Shown one piece after another: positions 1 to 5,926 of a stretch of 14,954 nucleotides of DNA. The notes beneath the pieces are model-generated. The model was given only the letters and a program-made list of their open reading frames with translations, did no database searches and was not told the DNA's origin. The position numbers were made by a program, and so were the translations under genes. The stretch is from RQOF01 sp964461135 (GTDB taxonomy: Bacteria > Calditrichota > Calditrichia > RBG-13-44-9), in NCBI GenBank assembly GCA_964461135.1, contig CAYWTB010000106.1:1-14954 (forward strand). The letters are read 5' to 3'. Position 1 is the first letter of the stretch, and each line of letters starts with the position of its first letter.

Positions 1-16
1 TACCAAATATCATGAC

Positions 17-1486
17 TTATAATAATAAACTAAGAGTTTTGTGAAGCCCTATTATTCCAACCGTATCTAACTCACTAAAAGAAAAGGGCTTGTATTTTAC
101 ATATTTTTTTTCATTACTAAGAGGAACATCATTCCCGTCATAAATTTTTTCTTGTATAATATCTTCACTTGTTGTTCCCCAATAATTATTTATGGCATTT
201 AATGAATCCGTTTTTAAAGTTCTACTGCCTATCTCTATAGCATAAATATCTGTATCTATAAAATTATTATTATTGACTGTTATTTCTATTTGATTATTTT
301 GATGTGATACAGGGATCAATCGTATATTCCTTTCACTGTTGATAAAACTGTTATTTCTTATATCCACATTCGATATATCTGAGATATTTATATCAGCTGT
401 TGAATTGTAAAAGACATTAAATTCAATGTTAGCATCAGAAACGATAATATTCAGATTTAATTGAGATTTGCCAAAATAATTGGTTCTAATGAGAACAGAA
501 TTAATACTAAAAATTTCTAAATTTTTAGTATTATTTACAAAAATGTTTTTCTCAATTAAAGAATTTGAAGTTTGATCAGTAATGCATCCTAAATAAGAGA
601 ATTTGAATATTGAATTTTGAATAGTCACAATTGTTTGATTTGTTCTAATTGCATAAGAATTTTCATTTTTAAAAATAGAATTAGAAATATTTGTTATACT
701 TCTAGAAAATAAAAATTGCATATTATTAATAGTAAAAACGTTTTCCAATTTTAAATCACTTTGATTTTCAAAGATAATTTTGGCGGTGGTTGTGTCGCTT
801 ATTTTAAAAAAATATGCTGATGCATTATTTAATACATTAAAAGTACCATTTATGGTTAGGTTGCTGCTCGAGTTAAATATAAAGAAATTTTTTCCTTCTA
901 AATAGATTTGGCTATTTGAATCAAAAACAGTATTTTCCTCAATTTCAATAAAAGCATTTTCAAATGTTTTAGTACCACTATAAGAACCACTCAGCCGCTC
1001 CGCCTTTTTTAAGGACATATTAACATTACCACTAATCTGGCTATAAACATACATCCACCCAAAACTATCATTTTCAGCTACCACATTGTAGGTGCCGGGA
1101 TTAACCCCATCGATCTGCCAGTGACCGGTTGAGTTTGTAGTAGTAGTATAAACCGGAGTATGCTCACGGTGGTCAAATTCAGTCTCCTGGGATATCTGCA
1201 CACCAATATTGGGATATTGTTGGTTAATCCGCACCAGGGCGGTGTCCAAAACCACTGGCTTGTATAGACTCACCTTTACACCACTGTGATCGGTTTTTCC
1301 TTCCAGGGTTACTGTTCCGGAAAATGTTACCGTTTCGGGTTTGGTACTGTCCTTACTACAAGACAGAAAGATTAAAGATGAAAGATTAACGATTAAAATG
1401 AAATACCAGATGAAAAATAAAAGCCTGCCTGGCTGTCGGAATACGAAAGAATGAAAGTTTAAAGAATTTCCATTAGAATTTTTCAT
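17..1486 (-). CDS. Lipoprotein with regulatory-like domain and parallel beta-helix
   Basis: 489 aa, probably an outer-membrane or surface lipoprotein. The N-terminus has a basic/polar stretch, a hydrophobic run (about residues 23-42) and a lipobox-like IFLSC, followed by SKDSTKP, which fits a lipidated Cys near residue 43. Residues about 52-145 resemble a carboxypeptidase-regulatory-like/SpaA beta-sandwich (FSGTVTLEG ... WQIDGVNPGTYNV). The remainder is Asn/Ile-rich with short repeating strands (NISNSIF, TIQNSIFKF, NNSFINS) and ends with the NNYWGT motif common in NosD/right-handed beta-helix proteins. The start ATG has a weak AAGAGA upstream. The ligand or enzyme activity cannot be read; no catalytic motif is visible. 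Oddity: the hydrophobic part of the signal peptide is encoded by a heptamer tract (1366-1400), and a decayed second leader lies downstream at about 1730-1850. No operon partner is seen. Confidence 0.85.
   Translation of the reverse strand: MKNSNGNSLNFHSFVFRQPGRLLFFIWYFILIVNLSSLIFLSCSKDSTKPETVTFSGTVTLEGKTDHSGVKVSLYKPVVLDTALVRINQQYPNIGVQISQETEFDHREHTPVYTTTTNSTGHWQIDGVNPGTYNVVAENDSFGWMYVYSQISGNVNMSLKKAERLSGSYSGTKTFENAFIEIEENTVFDSNSQIYLEGKNFFIFNSSSNLTINGTFNVLNNASAYFFKISDTTTAKIIFENQSDLKLENVFTINNMQFLFSRSITNISNSIFKNENSYAIRTNQTIVTIQNSIFKFSYLGCITDQTSNSLIEKNIFVNNTKNLEIFSINSVLIRTNYFGKSQLNLNIIVSDANIEFNVFYNSTADINISDISNVDIRNNSFINSERNIRLIPVSHQNNQIEITVNNNNFIDTDIYAIEIGSRTLKTDSLNAINNYWGTTSEDIIQEKIYDGNDVPLSNEKKYVKYKPFSFSELDTVGIIGLHKTLSLLL
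1366..1400. repeat. Heptamer tract inside lipoprotein signal-peptide codons
   Basis: Five 7-nt words in register on the + strand (GAAAGAT, TAAAGAT, GAAAGAT, TAACGAT, TAAAATG). They are of the same type as the intergenic tracts elsewhere in the window, but here they encode part of the hydrophobic core (ILIVNLSSLIF) of the lipoprotein signal peptide on the minus strand. Confidence 0.6.
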
Positions 1487-1729
1487 TAGAATTTTCTCTT
1501 AATATTATAAAATGTCTTGTCTTGTTATCCTTAAGTACAGAAATGAAAAAATAAAAACAACAAATAAAAGACCGTCAAAATAACTTTGTAAAAATACTAA
1601 CCTCCCCAGTTCCATCGCTCCGATTATCAGACACAAGTATTCAACAAAAATACGAAAGGCAATTTTTCTTCTCATCGGATTTAAATTCACTTTAAAAGGC
1701 TTCTTGGGTAAAAATAAAAAATAAAGCCA
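1487..1729. other. Intergenic, no supported gene
   Basis: AT-rich DNA between the lipoprotein start and the decayed leader. A 61-codon open frame (1505-1690, minus, GTG start) encodes a hydrophobic, Leu/Phe-rich peptide, but it has no Shine-Dalgarno and no recognisable family. I treat it as chance or decay. A short direct duplication (AAAATTCTAATG, coding strand) lies across the start codon of the lipoprotein gene. Confidence 0.4.
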
Positions 1730-1850
1730 ACTCTATTTTTATAACAATACTCACTTTCTGTGAGTCTATCATATGGTCATTTATCGGAAAAGATGACGGT
1801 TTGGGGTTGGGTGGAGTTCTTGCTACAAAAGAGAAGAAGACAAGATAACA
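1730..1850 (-). pseudogene. Decayed second copy of the lipoprotein leader
   Basis: On the minus strand one frame reads LLLFCSKNSTQPQTVIFSDK and then a stop. It aligns with the intact neighbour's LIFLSCSKDSTKPETVTFSG, both as protein and as DNA (shared TTGTAG-AAG-AC, AACCC-AAAC-GT and TTTTCCG blocks). A different frame just beyond contains DHMIDSQKVSIVIKIEL, which loosely resembles the intact protein's DHSGVKVSLYKP, so a frameshift or deletions followed duplication. The hydrophobic stretch before the lipobox-like Cys is made of the 7-8-nt CTTGTTAT repeats rather than normal signal-peptide codons. The first block of homology is clear; the second is tentative. Confidence 0.55.
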
Positions 1851-1882
1851 AGATAACAAGATAACAAGACACAAGATACAAG
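1840..1882. repeat. Heptamer/octamer arm left of the gap
   Basis: Tandem ACAAGATA (three times) followed by ACAAGAC, ACAAGAT and ACAAG on the + strand. The tract at 2064-2170 is the reverse complement of the same words, so the two tracts form inverted arms around the assembly gap and the truncated gene start at 2011. Confidence 0.85.
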
Positions 1883-1891
1883 AAAAGGCTT

Positions 1892-1991
1892 NNNNNNNNN
1901 NNNNNNNNNNNNNNNNNNNNNNNNNNNNNNNNNNNNNNNNNNNNNNNNNNNNNNNNNNNNNNNNNNNNNNNNNNNNNNNNNNNNNNNNNNN
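1892..1991. other. Assembly gap (100 N)
   Basis: Exactly 100 N, the customary placeholder for a scaffold gap of unknown size. It lies between inverted tandem repeats, which would explain an assembly break. The true missing length is unknown. If the gene starting at 2011 is an S23-type gene of normal length (about 400 bp), a few hundred bases are missing. Confidence 0.95.
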
Positions 1992-2011
1992 CTTTCTGAT
2001 TCAAATTCCAT
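1992..2011 (-). CDS. 5' end of a gene cut by the gap, probably S23-type four-helix bundle
   Basis: Only the codons for MEFESE are present before the N run. The start is preceded by a very strong Shine-Dalgarno (GGGAGGAGGG then TTT, ATG). The context resembles the starts of the two complete four-helix-bundle genes of the window: GGGAGGGTGGTT before ATGGAATAC at 8916, and GGAGGGAGTGAGG before ATGGAGTAT at 12271. As in those two cases, the gene is flanked by inverted short-tandem-repeat arms. The family call is inference from the context; the reading frame and ribosome site are direct observations. Confidence 0.4.
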
Positions 2012-2063
2012 AAACCCTCCTCCCATTTTAAAATAAGTTCAATTACGTCTCTACCATCTCCTC

Positions 2064-2170
2064 CTGTTATCTTGTATCTTGTTATCTTGTATCTTGTTAT
2101 CTTGTGTCTTGTTATCTTGTGTCTTGTTATCTTGTGTCTTGTTATCTTGTGTCTTGTATCTTGTTGTCTT
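2064..2170. repeat. Heptamer/octamer arm right of the gap (15-nt compound unit)
   Basis: About 107 bp of CTTGTATC/CTTGTGTC alternating with TTGTTAT words, giving a 15-nt compound period (8+7). It is the inverted counterpart of 1840-1882. It lies between the NTase stop (2207) and the gene start at 2011. Long open frames across it on both strands (5-residue repeats such as HKITR and LLSCV) are artefacts of the 15-nt unit. Confidence 0.9.
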
Positions 2171-2206
2171 ATTTTCAGCCCTTTTTTCTTATTTCTTTGA
2201 ATCTTC

Positions 2207-2695
2207 CTATGATCCCGCATCGCTTATTTTTTTTAAATATTTTAAATCCTCAAGATCTTTATTTCTTTTTAATGCCTCTTTATTTTTTATGAGCTCAGTT
2301 AAACCAATATAATATACTGGAATAGATTTGTTTTTATATCTGATATATTCCGTTTTTTTATTACCCCAGCAATCGGAGAAATAAACACTTTCGATTTGAT
2401 TCATTATATCTATTCTATTGGGAGGAACACCAAACTGTATTATCGAACCCAATACTTTCAAATCATCAATATCTTCTATACCTGGTATATCTCCTTCCCA
2501 GAATTCCTTTAATGCCTTATATAATTTTTCAATGTTTTTGTCGGAAGGATTAAAATAAATATCAATGTCGCCGGTTAACCTGGCAAATCCGTAATAGATA
2601 ACCGCCTCTCCACCAACAATCAGATACTGAACATTATGTTTTGCCAAGACAAAAAGAAATTCCTGAATATCCTGTGAAAAATGAGAATTTTTCAT
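2207..2695 (-). CDS. MNT/DUF6036-like nucleotidyltransferase
   Basis: 162 aa from the ATG at 2695. This start is chosen because it overlaps the stop of the partner gene by ATGA and because the family homology begins here; the open frame extends upstream without homology. Motifs: YLIVGGEAVIYYG (GG-type nucleotide-binding signature), LTGDIDIYF (metal-binding D-x-D), a third Asp in NRIDIMN, and a C-terminal IGLTELIKNKEALKRNKDLEDLKYL helix typical of these small NTases. Known relatives transfer nucleotides or act in toxin-antitoxin modules; substrate and target are not determinable here. Partner gene 2692-2865 is directly upstream and translationally coupled, and an orphan DUF433 gene is further upstream. 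Confidence 0.85.
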   Translation of the reverse strand: MKNSHFSQDIQEFLFVLAKHNVQYLIVGGEAVIYYGFARLTGDIDIYFNPSDKNIEKLYKALKEFWEGDIPGIEDIDDLKVLGSIIQFGVPPNRIDIMNQIESVYFSDCWGNKKTEYIRYKNKSIPVYYIGLTELIKNKEALKRNKDLEDLKYLKKISDAGS

Positions 2696-2865
2696 TTCCG
2701 TCGATAAACCTCCCGGACATCGGGAGCATTTTTCCCGTATACTCTTATTCTTAATGCTTTGGCAGCTGCCTGTCTTTCTTCGGGAGTCATCCGGATATGC
2801 TGGAGAATATCCCAATCCTCCGCTTCCTGGAAATTTTTAGCTTTATGAACTACCCGTTTAATCAT
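2692..2865 (-). CDS. Small partner protein of the nucleotidyltransferase
   Basis: 57 aa, mostly helical and charged: starts MIKRVVHKAKNFQEAEDWD, contains MTPEERQAAAKALRIRVYG and ends EVYRRK. Its TGA overlaps the NTase ATG (ATGA, 2692-2695), so the two are translationally coupled. It shares a plan with the partners at 6474-6686 and 10781-10969: a short N-terminal segment with an aromatic/acidic patch, then an x-P-E-(K/E)-(K/R) helix. Such small proteins are frequently found directly before GG-type NTases and are annotated hypothetical. Role (antitoxin, activator or substrate) unknown. It has no HEPN RxxxxH motif. Confidence 0.7.
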   Translation of the reverse strand: MIKRVVHKAKNFQEAEDWDILQHIRMTPEERQAAAKALRIRVYGKNAPDVREVYRRK

Positions 2866-2883
2866 ACGCTTTTATCATTTTTT

Positions 2884-2945
2884 ACCACAGATTTCACAGA
2901 TTGGCACTGATTGTTTTTGATCTATTATTACCTTATTTCCTTTTT
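2884..2945. repeat. 62-bp direct repeat, copy a
   Basis: Begins ACCACAGATTTCACAGATTGG and ends in a TTATTTCCTTTTT run. It matches 3318-3379 almost base for base with compensating 1-nt indels. The stop codon of the DUF433 gene is formed at its right edge (2944-2946). The first 28 bases are also the head of the repeats at 4684, 5712 and 6823. Confidence 0.85.
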
Positions 2946-3186
2946 AACCGACAAAACCTAAAGCTGAGAGAGGAATCACGCGTTCACGAACAATTTCGGC
3001 AGCATATTTCATGGCCGCTTGAATGGATTTTGAATTTAAAGAGGGATATTCCTTGATAAGATCTTCCGGTGTCATACCATTGGCAAGATTATCGAGGATT
3101 ACCGCTATCATAATACGAGTTCCCTTGATACAAGCCTTACCATGACAAATCCTGGGATTAACCACAATGTAATTTTGCCATTTCAT
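2944..3186 (-). CDS. DUF433 antitoxin-like protein (orphan)
   Basis: 80 aa, a typical DUF433 length. The diagnostic pattern is complete: NPRICHGKACIKGTRI, then DNLANGMTPEDLIKEYPSL and IQAAMKYAAE. DUF433 proteins are small winged-helix/HTH-like antitoxins normally followed by a DUF5615 PIN-like toxin. No such toxin follows here; the next gene is an NTase partner. A good GGAG lies 10 nt before the ATG. The gene sits between the two 62-bp direct repeats. Likely a transcriptional autoregulator if still functional. Confidence 0.85.
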   Translation of the reverse strand: MKWQNYIVVNPRICHGKACIKGTRIMIAVILDNLANGMTPEDLIKEYPSLNSKSIQAAMKYAAEIVRERVIPLSALGFVG

Positions 3187-3317
3187 ATTAAAATAACTCC
3201 ATTACCTTTTTTATCGATTTTACTTCTTTTTTCTTTTCTGGTTTAATTTCTTTAATCTTTATTTTGTTATTACCTGCTTTAGATAATCTGTGTAATCAGT
3301 GGTTATTTTTAAAGACC

Positions 3318-3379
3318 ACCACAGATTTCACGGATGGGCACAGATTATTTTTTGTCTATTATTGCCTTATTTCCTTTTT
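3318..3379. repeat. 62-bp direct repeat, copy b
   Basis: Second copy of the 2884-2945 repeat, upstream of the first DUF433 gene, so the gene is bracketed by direct repeats. Farther right (about 3395-3450) is a stretch with TTCCGGAAAA and TCGGGATAAAA, also seen in the 347-bp repeats near 4850-4880. Apart from these repeats, 3187-3465 contains no gene I can support. Confidence 0.8.
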
Positions 3380-3465
3380 CTTAACTCTTATTTTCTCGAC
3401 AAATACATTTTCTTCCGGAAAATTTATCGGGATAAAACATCCTGTTTTCACTTATTTCTTTTGTC

Positions 3466-3678
3466 TTATTTCTTGGTGTTTATCTCTTCTTCCATTCTTT
3501 CCCGGGAAGCTTCCTCAAACGTTCGATATTTGAACACGCCTCTTTTAACCCGGAAGGCTTTTAAACGGGCAGCCAGGTCAAACAGGCTTCTGACCTGCTG
3601 GAAATATTGATGGTCTGTGTGGGTATGCCACAGAGCTTTTTGAGCAGCTTCATGAGTTGTATAACGATAAACCGGCAT
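3466..3678 (-). CDS. Small protein downstream of nucleotidyltransferase
   Basis: 70 aa, begins MPVYRYTTHEAAQKALW, helical and very basic/acidic towards the end (EEASRERMEEEINTKK). It starts 3 nt after the NTase stop at 3682, so it is co-transcribed with that gene and probably functions with it. Unlike the other three modules, the partner follows the NTase and does not share the PE(K/E)(K/R) core, so it is probably a different partner family. No HEPN, PIN or RelE-like motif. Function unknown. Confidence 0.7.
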   Translation of the reverse strand: MPVYRYTTHEAAQKALWHTHTDHQYFQQVRSLFDLAARLKAFRVKRGVFKYRTFEEASRERMEEEINTKK

Positions 3679-3681
3679 AAT

Positions 3682-4170
3682 TTATTTTCTTTTATTTTTT
3701 AATAATGTTTCCAAATAAAACAGATCTCTTTGATCCTCAGGTCGAATTGAATCTTTCTTCAATTTATACAATGATTCTACCGTGGCCAAATGAATCGGAA
3801 CACCTTCTTTTTCAATTGTTTCGAATTCAATATCTTCATAAGCCGCAAGTTCGCCAATCCGTGCCATAAAGTCGATGTAAAATCCATCGGGTGATCCGTA
3901 ACGAACCACGGCATACTTTTTTAAATCGCTAAAGGTAATATCCTGTACATCGTTATCTTCAAAAACTTTAAAAAGCCCTTTATGAAGCCGGTCAATATTG
4001 TCCGGGGTGAGTTTTATCAGAATATCAATATCCTGGGTTAATCTCGGTGATCCATGCAGAATCACGGCAAACCCGCCTATTAATATATACTGTACTTCCT
4101 CCTGATGTAACGCCCGTAATACCTCTAAAAATCTGTCAAATAAGTTCATCTGTTTGGGAACTGGTTTCAT
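3682..4170 (-). CDS. MNT/DUF6036-like nucleotidyltransferase
   Basis: 162 aa. Motifs: YILIGGFAVILHGSPRLTQDIDILI (GG followed by the D-x-D pair), third acidic site in YIDFMARIG, and the C-terminal ATVESLYKLKKDSIRPEDQRDLFYL signature. The set of catalytic residues looks intact. Start at M1; an internal Met at residue 8 lacks a better ribosome site. It is followed within 3 nt by the 70-aa partner and preceded, after 131 nt, by an orphan DUF433 gene. The DUF433-NTase pairing therefore occurs twice in tandem (4538-3466 and 3186-2207), with the partner on opposite sides. Biochemical substrate not inferable. Confidence 0.88.
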   Translation of the reverse strand: MKPVPKQMNLFDRFLEVLRALHQEEVQYILIGGFAVILHGSPRLTQDIDILIKLTPDNIDRLHKGLFKVFEDNDVQDITFSDLKKYAVVRYGSPDGFYIDFMARIGELAAYEDIEFETIEKEGVPIHLATVESLYKLKKDSIRPEDQRDLFYLETLLKNKRK

Positions 4171-4301
4171 ATTTCTTTTGAAATCATTGAAGATCCACGC
4201 ATTCGCGGGACAGGTTCCTTCCCGATTTGCCGATAGGATGTCGGCACTATTTTCGGGATATTTCTTTTTTCTTAGGTCTTTATTCCTATTTTAACACAAT
4301 C

Positions 4302-4538
4302 TCAATCCAGTAAAACATTTTCTTCTTTGGATACGGTTTTTGCGGCATATAACAATGCTGCCTGAATATCCTGTAACTTTAAAAAAGGATAAGAATCCAT
4401 GAGATCTTTATATGTTGCGCCGTAAGCCACTTTTTCAACAATAATTTCAACAGTCAATCTGGTACCTTTAATAACCGGTTTACCCAACATAATTTGAGGG
4501 TTGATCTCGATTCTTTTTAATAAATTCTTTTCAGTCAT
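4302..4538 (-). CDS. DUF433 antitoxin-like protein (orphan, second copy)
   Basis: 78 aa. NPQIMLGKPVIKGTRLTVEII, AYGATYKDLMDSYPFL and IQAALLYAAK give the complete DUF433 pattern. It is clearly diverged from the copy at 2944-3186, so this is not a recent duplication. No recognisable Shine-Dalgarno (A-rich leader) and no DUF5615 toxin next to it; an NTase follows after 131 nt. That gap contains GC-rich palindromic fragments (TTCCCGATTTGCCG, TTTCGGGATA). Probably a stand-alone regulator or a leftover antitoxin. Confidence 0.85.
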   Translation of the reverse strand: MTEKNLLKRIEINPQIMLGKPVIKGTRLTVEIIVEKVAYGATYKDLMDSYPFLKLQDIQAALLYAAKTVSKEENVLLD

Positions 4539-4614
4539 TTTTGTTTGTTATTTATTCTTTTTTTCAGTTTCTGTGTAATCAATGGTTTAGAATTCTTTCG
4601 TGAGAATTCGTGCC

Positions 4615-4654
4615 ATTCCTGTCTCACTATCGCTCGCCAGGCAGGCGTGGACAA
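4615..4654. repeat. GC-rich dispersed repeat 'A', copy 1
   Basis: Core TCGCTCGCCAGGCAGGCG with a small CGCC/GGCG hairpin, preceded by ATTCCTGTCTCACTA and followed by TGGACA. Near-identical copies lie at 4966-5006, 7106-7146 and 10556-10595; shorter relatives with the same TGTC...GACA logic are at 10484-10555 and 11099-11135. Copy 1 lies just left of a 347-bp repeat, whose right end is copy 2. Confidence 0.85.
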
Positions 4655-4659
4655 AAAAA

Positions 4660-5006
4660 CAGTCAGCTCTCGCCATTCTTTTGGCCACAGATTTCACAGA
4701 TGAGCACAAATCATAAAATTATTCTTTTCACCTTTAAACTTGATTCACCAAAATTTAGTAATAATCCCGGTTTCAGATGAGTGGCTTTTAAATAGTGGAT
4801 AACCTGAGTAGGCAGTTGGCAGAAAAACAAGATTCCCGAAAAATACGTTTTCCTCCGGAAAACAAATCGGGATAAAACCGTCCATGGTTTCACAATAATC
4901 TTAGATTAAAGATTACAGAGGGATAATGGAATAAACAATTTTTTGAATTTGTGTTAATTCGTGTAATTCCTGTCTCACTATCGCTCGCCAGGCAGGTGTG
5001 GACAAA
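4660..5006. repeat. 347-bp direct repeat, copy 1 (carries GxxExxY relic)
   Basis: Matches 6800-7146 along its whole length without indels that I can see; substitutions are few and mostly near the ends. It contains, in order, the ACAGATTTCACAGATGAGCAC head, the GxxExxY relic, a heptamer tract (4807-4834), a TCCCGA...TCGGGA inverted pair (about 4832-4872), the words GTGTTAATTCGTGTAATTCC, and repeat A as its right end. It separates the DUF433/NTase modules from the Phd/PIN module. Confidence 0.9.
4711..4812 (-). pseudogene. GxxExxY protein, C-terminal relic 1
   Basis: About 32 codons reading TQVIHYLKATHLKPGLLLNF and then GESSLKVKRIIL, followed by TGA. This is the C-terminal signature of GxxExxY proteins (compare VLNYLKETRFRLRLLVNFGS in the intact gene at 10095-10469). 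The homology stops exactly where heptamers (AGTAGGC, AGTTGGC, CAAGATT) begin at 4807; everything N-terminal is lost. The 60-codon open frame through it (to 4893) is otherwise repeat sequence. Confidence 0.75.
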
Positions 5007-5044
5007 TTTGGATATTTATATGAATATATATTGATCGTATGTGA

Positions 5045-5247
5045 TTAATTGGTAAAAATTTCCAGAGACCCTTCAATAAAAAGTTGGTTTAAACTAATTT
5101 TGATGGCCATTTCCCATAAACTGGCTATGCTGAGACGCATTTCATTTTGGGAATCGAGAAAGGTGTTTTTGACTTGAGAAGTCAGACGTGGATCATCCGT
5201 AACCAACCAGAGTAAGCTTTGAGTATCCAGGAGATATTTCTTTCCAT
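5045..5247 (-). pseudogene. PIN-domain (VapC-type) toxin, frameshifted and truncated
   Basis: In one frame, 65 codons read KKYLLDTQSLLWLVTDDPRL, then FLDSQNEMRLSIASLWEMAI, ISLNQLFIEGSL and TAA at 5045-5047. This is the N-terminal half of a PIN toxin: first Asp in LLDT, Glu in WEMA. No start codon exists in that frame. An ATG (5245-5247) in the frame of the upstream Phd gene would give M-E-R-K-Y-L-L-D-T if one A were added to the AGAAAT run, so a 1-nt deletion is likely. The second half, with the remaining catalytic Asps, is missing; repeat DNA begins about 40 nt beyond the stop. The toxin is therefore probably dead. Confidence 0.8.
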
Positions 5248-5466
5248 ATATTCCCGGAAATCTTCCGCGACCGCTTTAAAATCTTTCGCCATCCTCACCT
5301 TCCCTTTCGCGGTACCAATTTGGCGTTTTTTCCTGATATGATCATATTGAACCAGTTTGGCCACCGGCTTATTTCCCCTCGCAATCACGACTTCCTCACC
5401 ATTCAATACTTTTTTAATCAGACGCGATAAATGGGTTTTCGCTTCATGTATGTTAACGATGGTCAT
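5182..5466 (-). CDS. Phd/YefM-type antitoxin
   Basis: 94 aa as read. MTIVNIHEAKTHLSRLIKKV and GEEVVIARGNKPVAKLV are the hallmark N-terminal DNA-binding region of Phd/YefM antitoxins. FKAVAEDFREYM is the usual C-terminal toxin-binding end. The family end would be about residue 74-76; the last roughly 18 residues are read-through into the frameshifted toxin. AGGA lies upstream of the ATG, and an inverted repeat at 5489-5504 is a likely autoregulatory operator. The downstream partner is a broken PIN toxin, so this is an antitoxin left without an active toxin. Confidence 0.88.
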   Translation of the reverse strand: MTIVNIHEAKTHLSRLIKKVLNGEEVVIARGNKPVAKLVQYDHIRKKRQIGTAKGKVRMAKDFKAVAEDFREYMERNISWILKAYSGWLRMIHV

Positions 5467-5488
5467 GGATTCATTCCTGTGATTAGTT

Positions 5489-5504
5489 AGTCATTTATAT
5501 GACT
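5489..5504. promoter_or_regulatory. Probable Phd operator (AGTCAT-N4-ATGACT)
   Basis: A perfect 6-bp inverted repeat with a 4-bp AT spacer, centred about 30 bp upstream of the phd ATG. Phd-type antitoxins bind such short palindromes at their own promoter; the assignment rests on position and symmetry. Confidence 0.55.
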
Positions 5505-5519
5505 GATCAGTTTTTGTGT

Positions 5520-5668
5520 TCCCGATGGGTAAAGGGAAGGGAACCAGGCTCCAGGATTCAGTTGTCAGGAAAAGAAGGGGAAAAGGTAAAGGAAAGTCTT
5601 GTTGGTTTAAATCCTGGTACCTGATTCCTGAAGCCTTTTTTTACGCTATGCGTTATGCATTATGCAAT
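5520..5668. repeat. ORF-less inverted heptamer element
   Basis: The left part runs in 7-nt words (GAACCAG, GCTCCAG, GATTCAG, TTGTCAG). The right part carries their complements (AATCCTG, GTACCTG, ATTCCTG, AAGCCTT) followed by TGCGTTA/TGCATTA/TGCAATT words. AGGCTCCAGGATTCAG (5546-5561) pairs with CTGATTCCTGAAGCCT (5621-5636), with two mismatches. Unlike the elements at 8.4-9.0 and 11.8-12.4 kb, there is no gene between the arms. The region 5505-5737 has no coding gene I can support. Confidence 0.6.
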
Positions 5669-5686
5669 TCGTGGATAAAGAAAAAA

Positions 5687-5854
5687 CAGTCGGCTCTGGC
5701 CGTTATTTTGGCCACAGATTTCACGGATGAGCACAAATCATAAAATTATTCTTCTTACCTTTAAACTGGATTCTCCAAAATTTAAAAGTAATCCCAGTTT
5801 CAGATGAGTGGCATTTAAATAGTGGATGACCTGAGTAGGCAGCGGGCAGAAGAA
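5687..5854. repeat. Partial third copy of the 347-bp repeat
   Basis: Similar to the first about 170 bases of 4660-5006 and 6800-7146, more diverged (substitutions and a 1-nt insertion after CAAAATTTA). It lies between the Phd/PIN module and the nucleotidyltransferase module at 5927-6686. Confidence 0.85.
5738..5848 (-). pseudogene. GxxExxY protein, C-terminal relic 3 (partial repeat copy)
   Basis: Reads PLPTQVIHYLNATHLKLGLL then LNFGESSLKVRRIIL and TGA. It has four amino-acid differences from relics 1 and 2 but stays in frame, so it is the diverged copy of the same C-terminal GxxExxY fragment. It is cut at the same heptamer boundary (GAGTAGGCAG). Confidence 0.7.
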
Positions 5855-5863
5855 GTTTGGAAA

Positions 5864-5919
5864 GCCTTGTGCCTGGGCCTTTATCCTTTCCTTTAATCCT
5901 TCATCTTTAATCTTTAATC
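5864..5919. repeat. Heptamer tract at the 3' end of the NTase gene
   Basis: Eight contiguous 7-nt words in register (GCCTTGT, GCCTGGG, CCTTTAT, CCTTTCC, then TTTAATC/CTTCATC words). It ends 7 nt before the NTase stop codon. Confidence 0.7.
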
Positions 5920-5926
5920 CTGCTTC

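Noticed and set aside
1505..1690. 61-codon hydrophobic minus-strand frame
   Set aside because: GTG start without ribosome site, no recognisable family, adjacent to decayed DNA; more likely chance.
1777..2220. 147-codon frame across the N gap with HKITR repeats
   Set aside because: Produced by the 15-nt compound repeat and the N run; only its lipobox-like end has homology, annotated as a relic.
5516..5743. 75-codon + strand frame rich in Gly/Lys
   Set aside because: Reads through the inverted heptamer element and the head of the third long repeat; no coding character.
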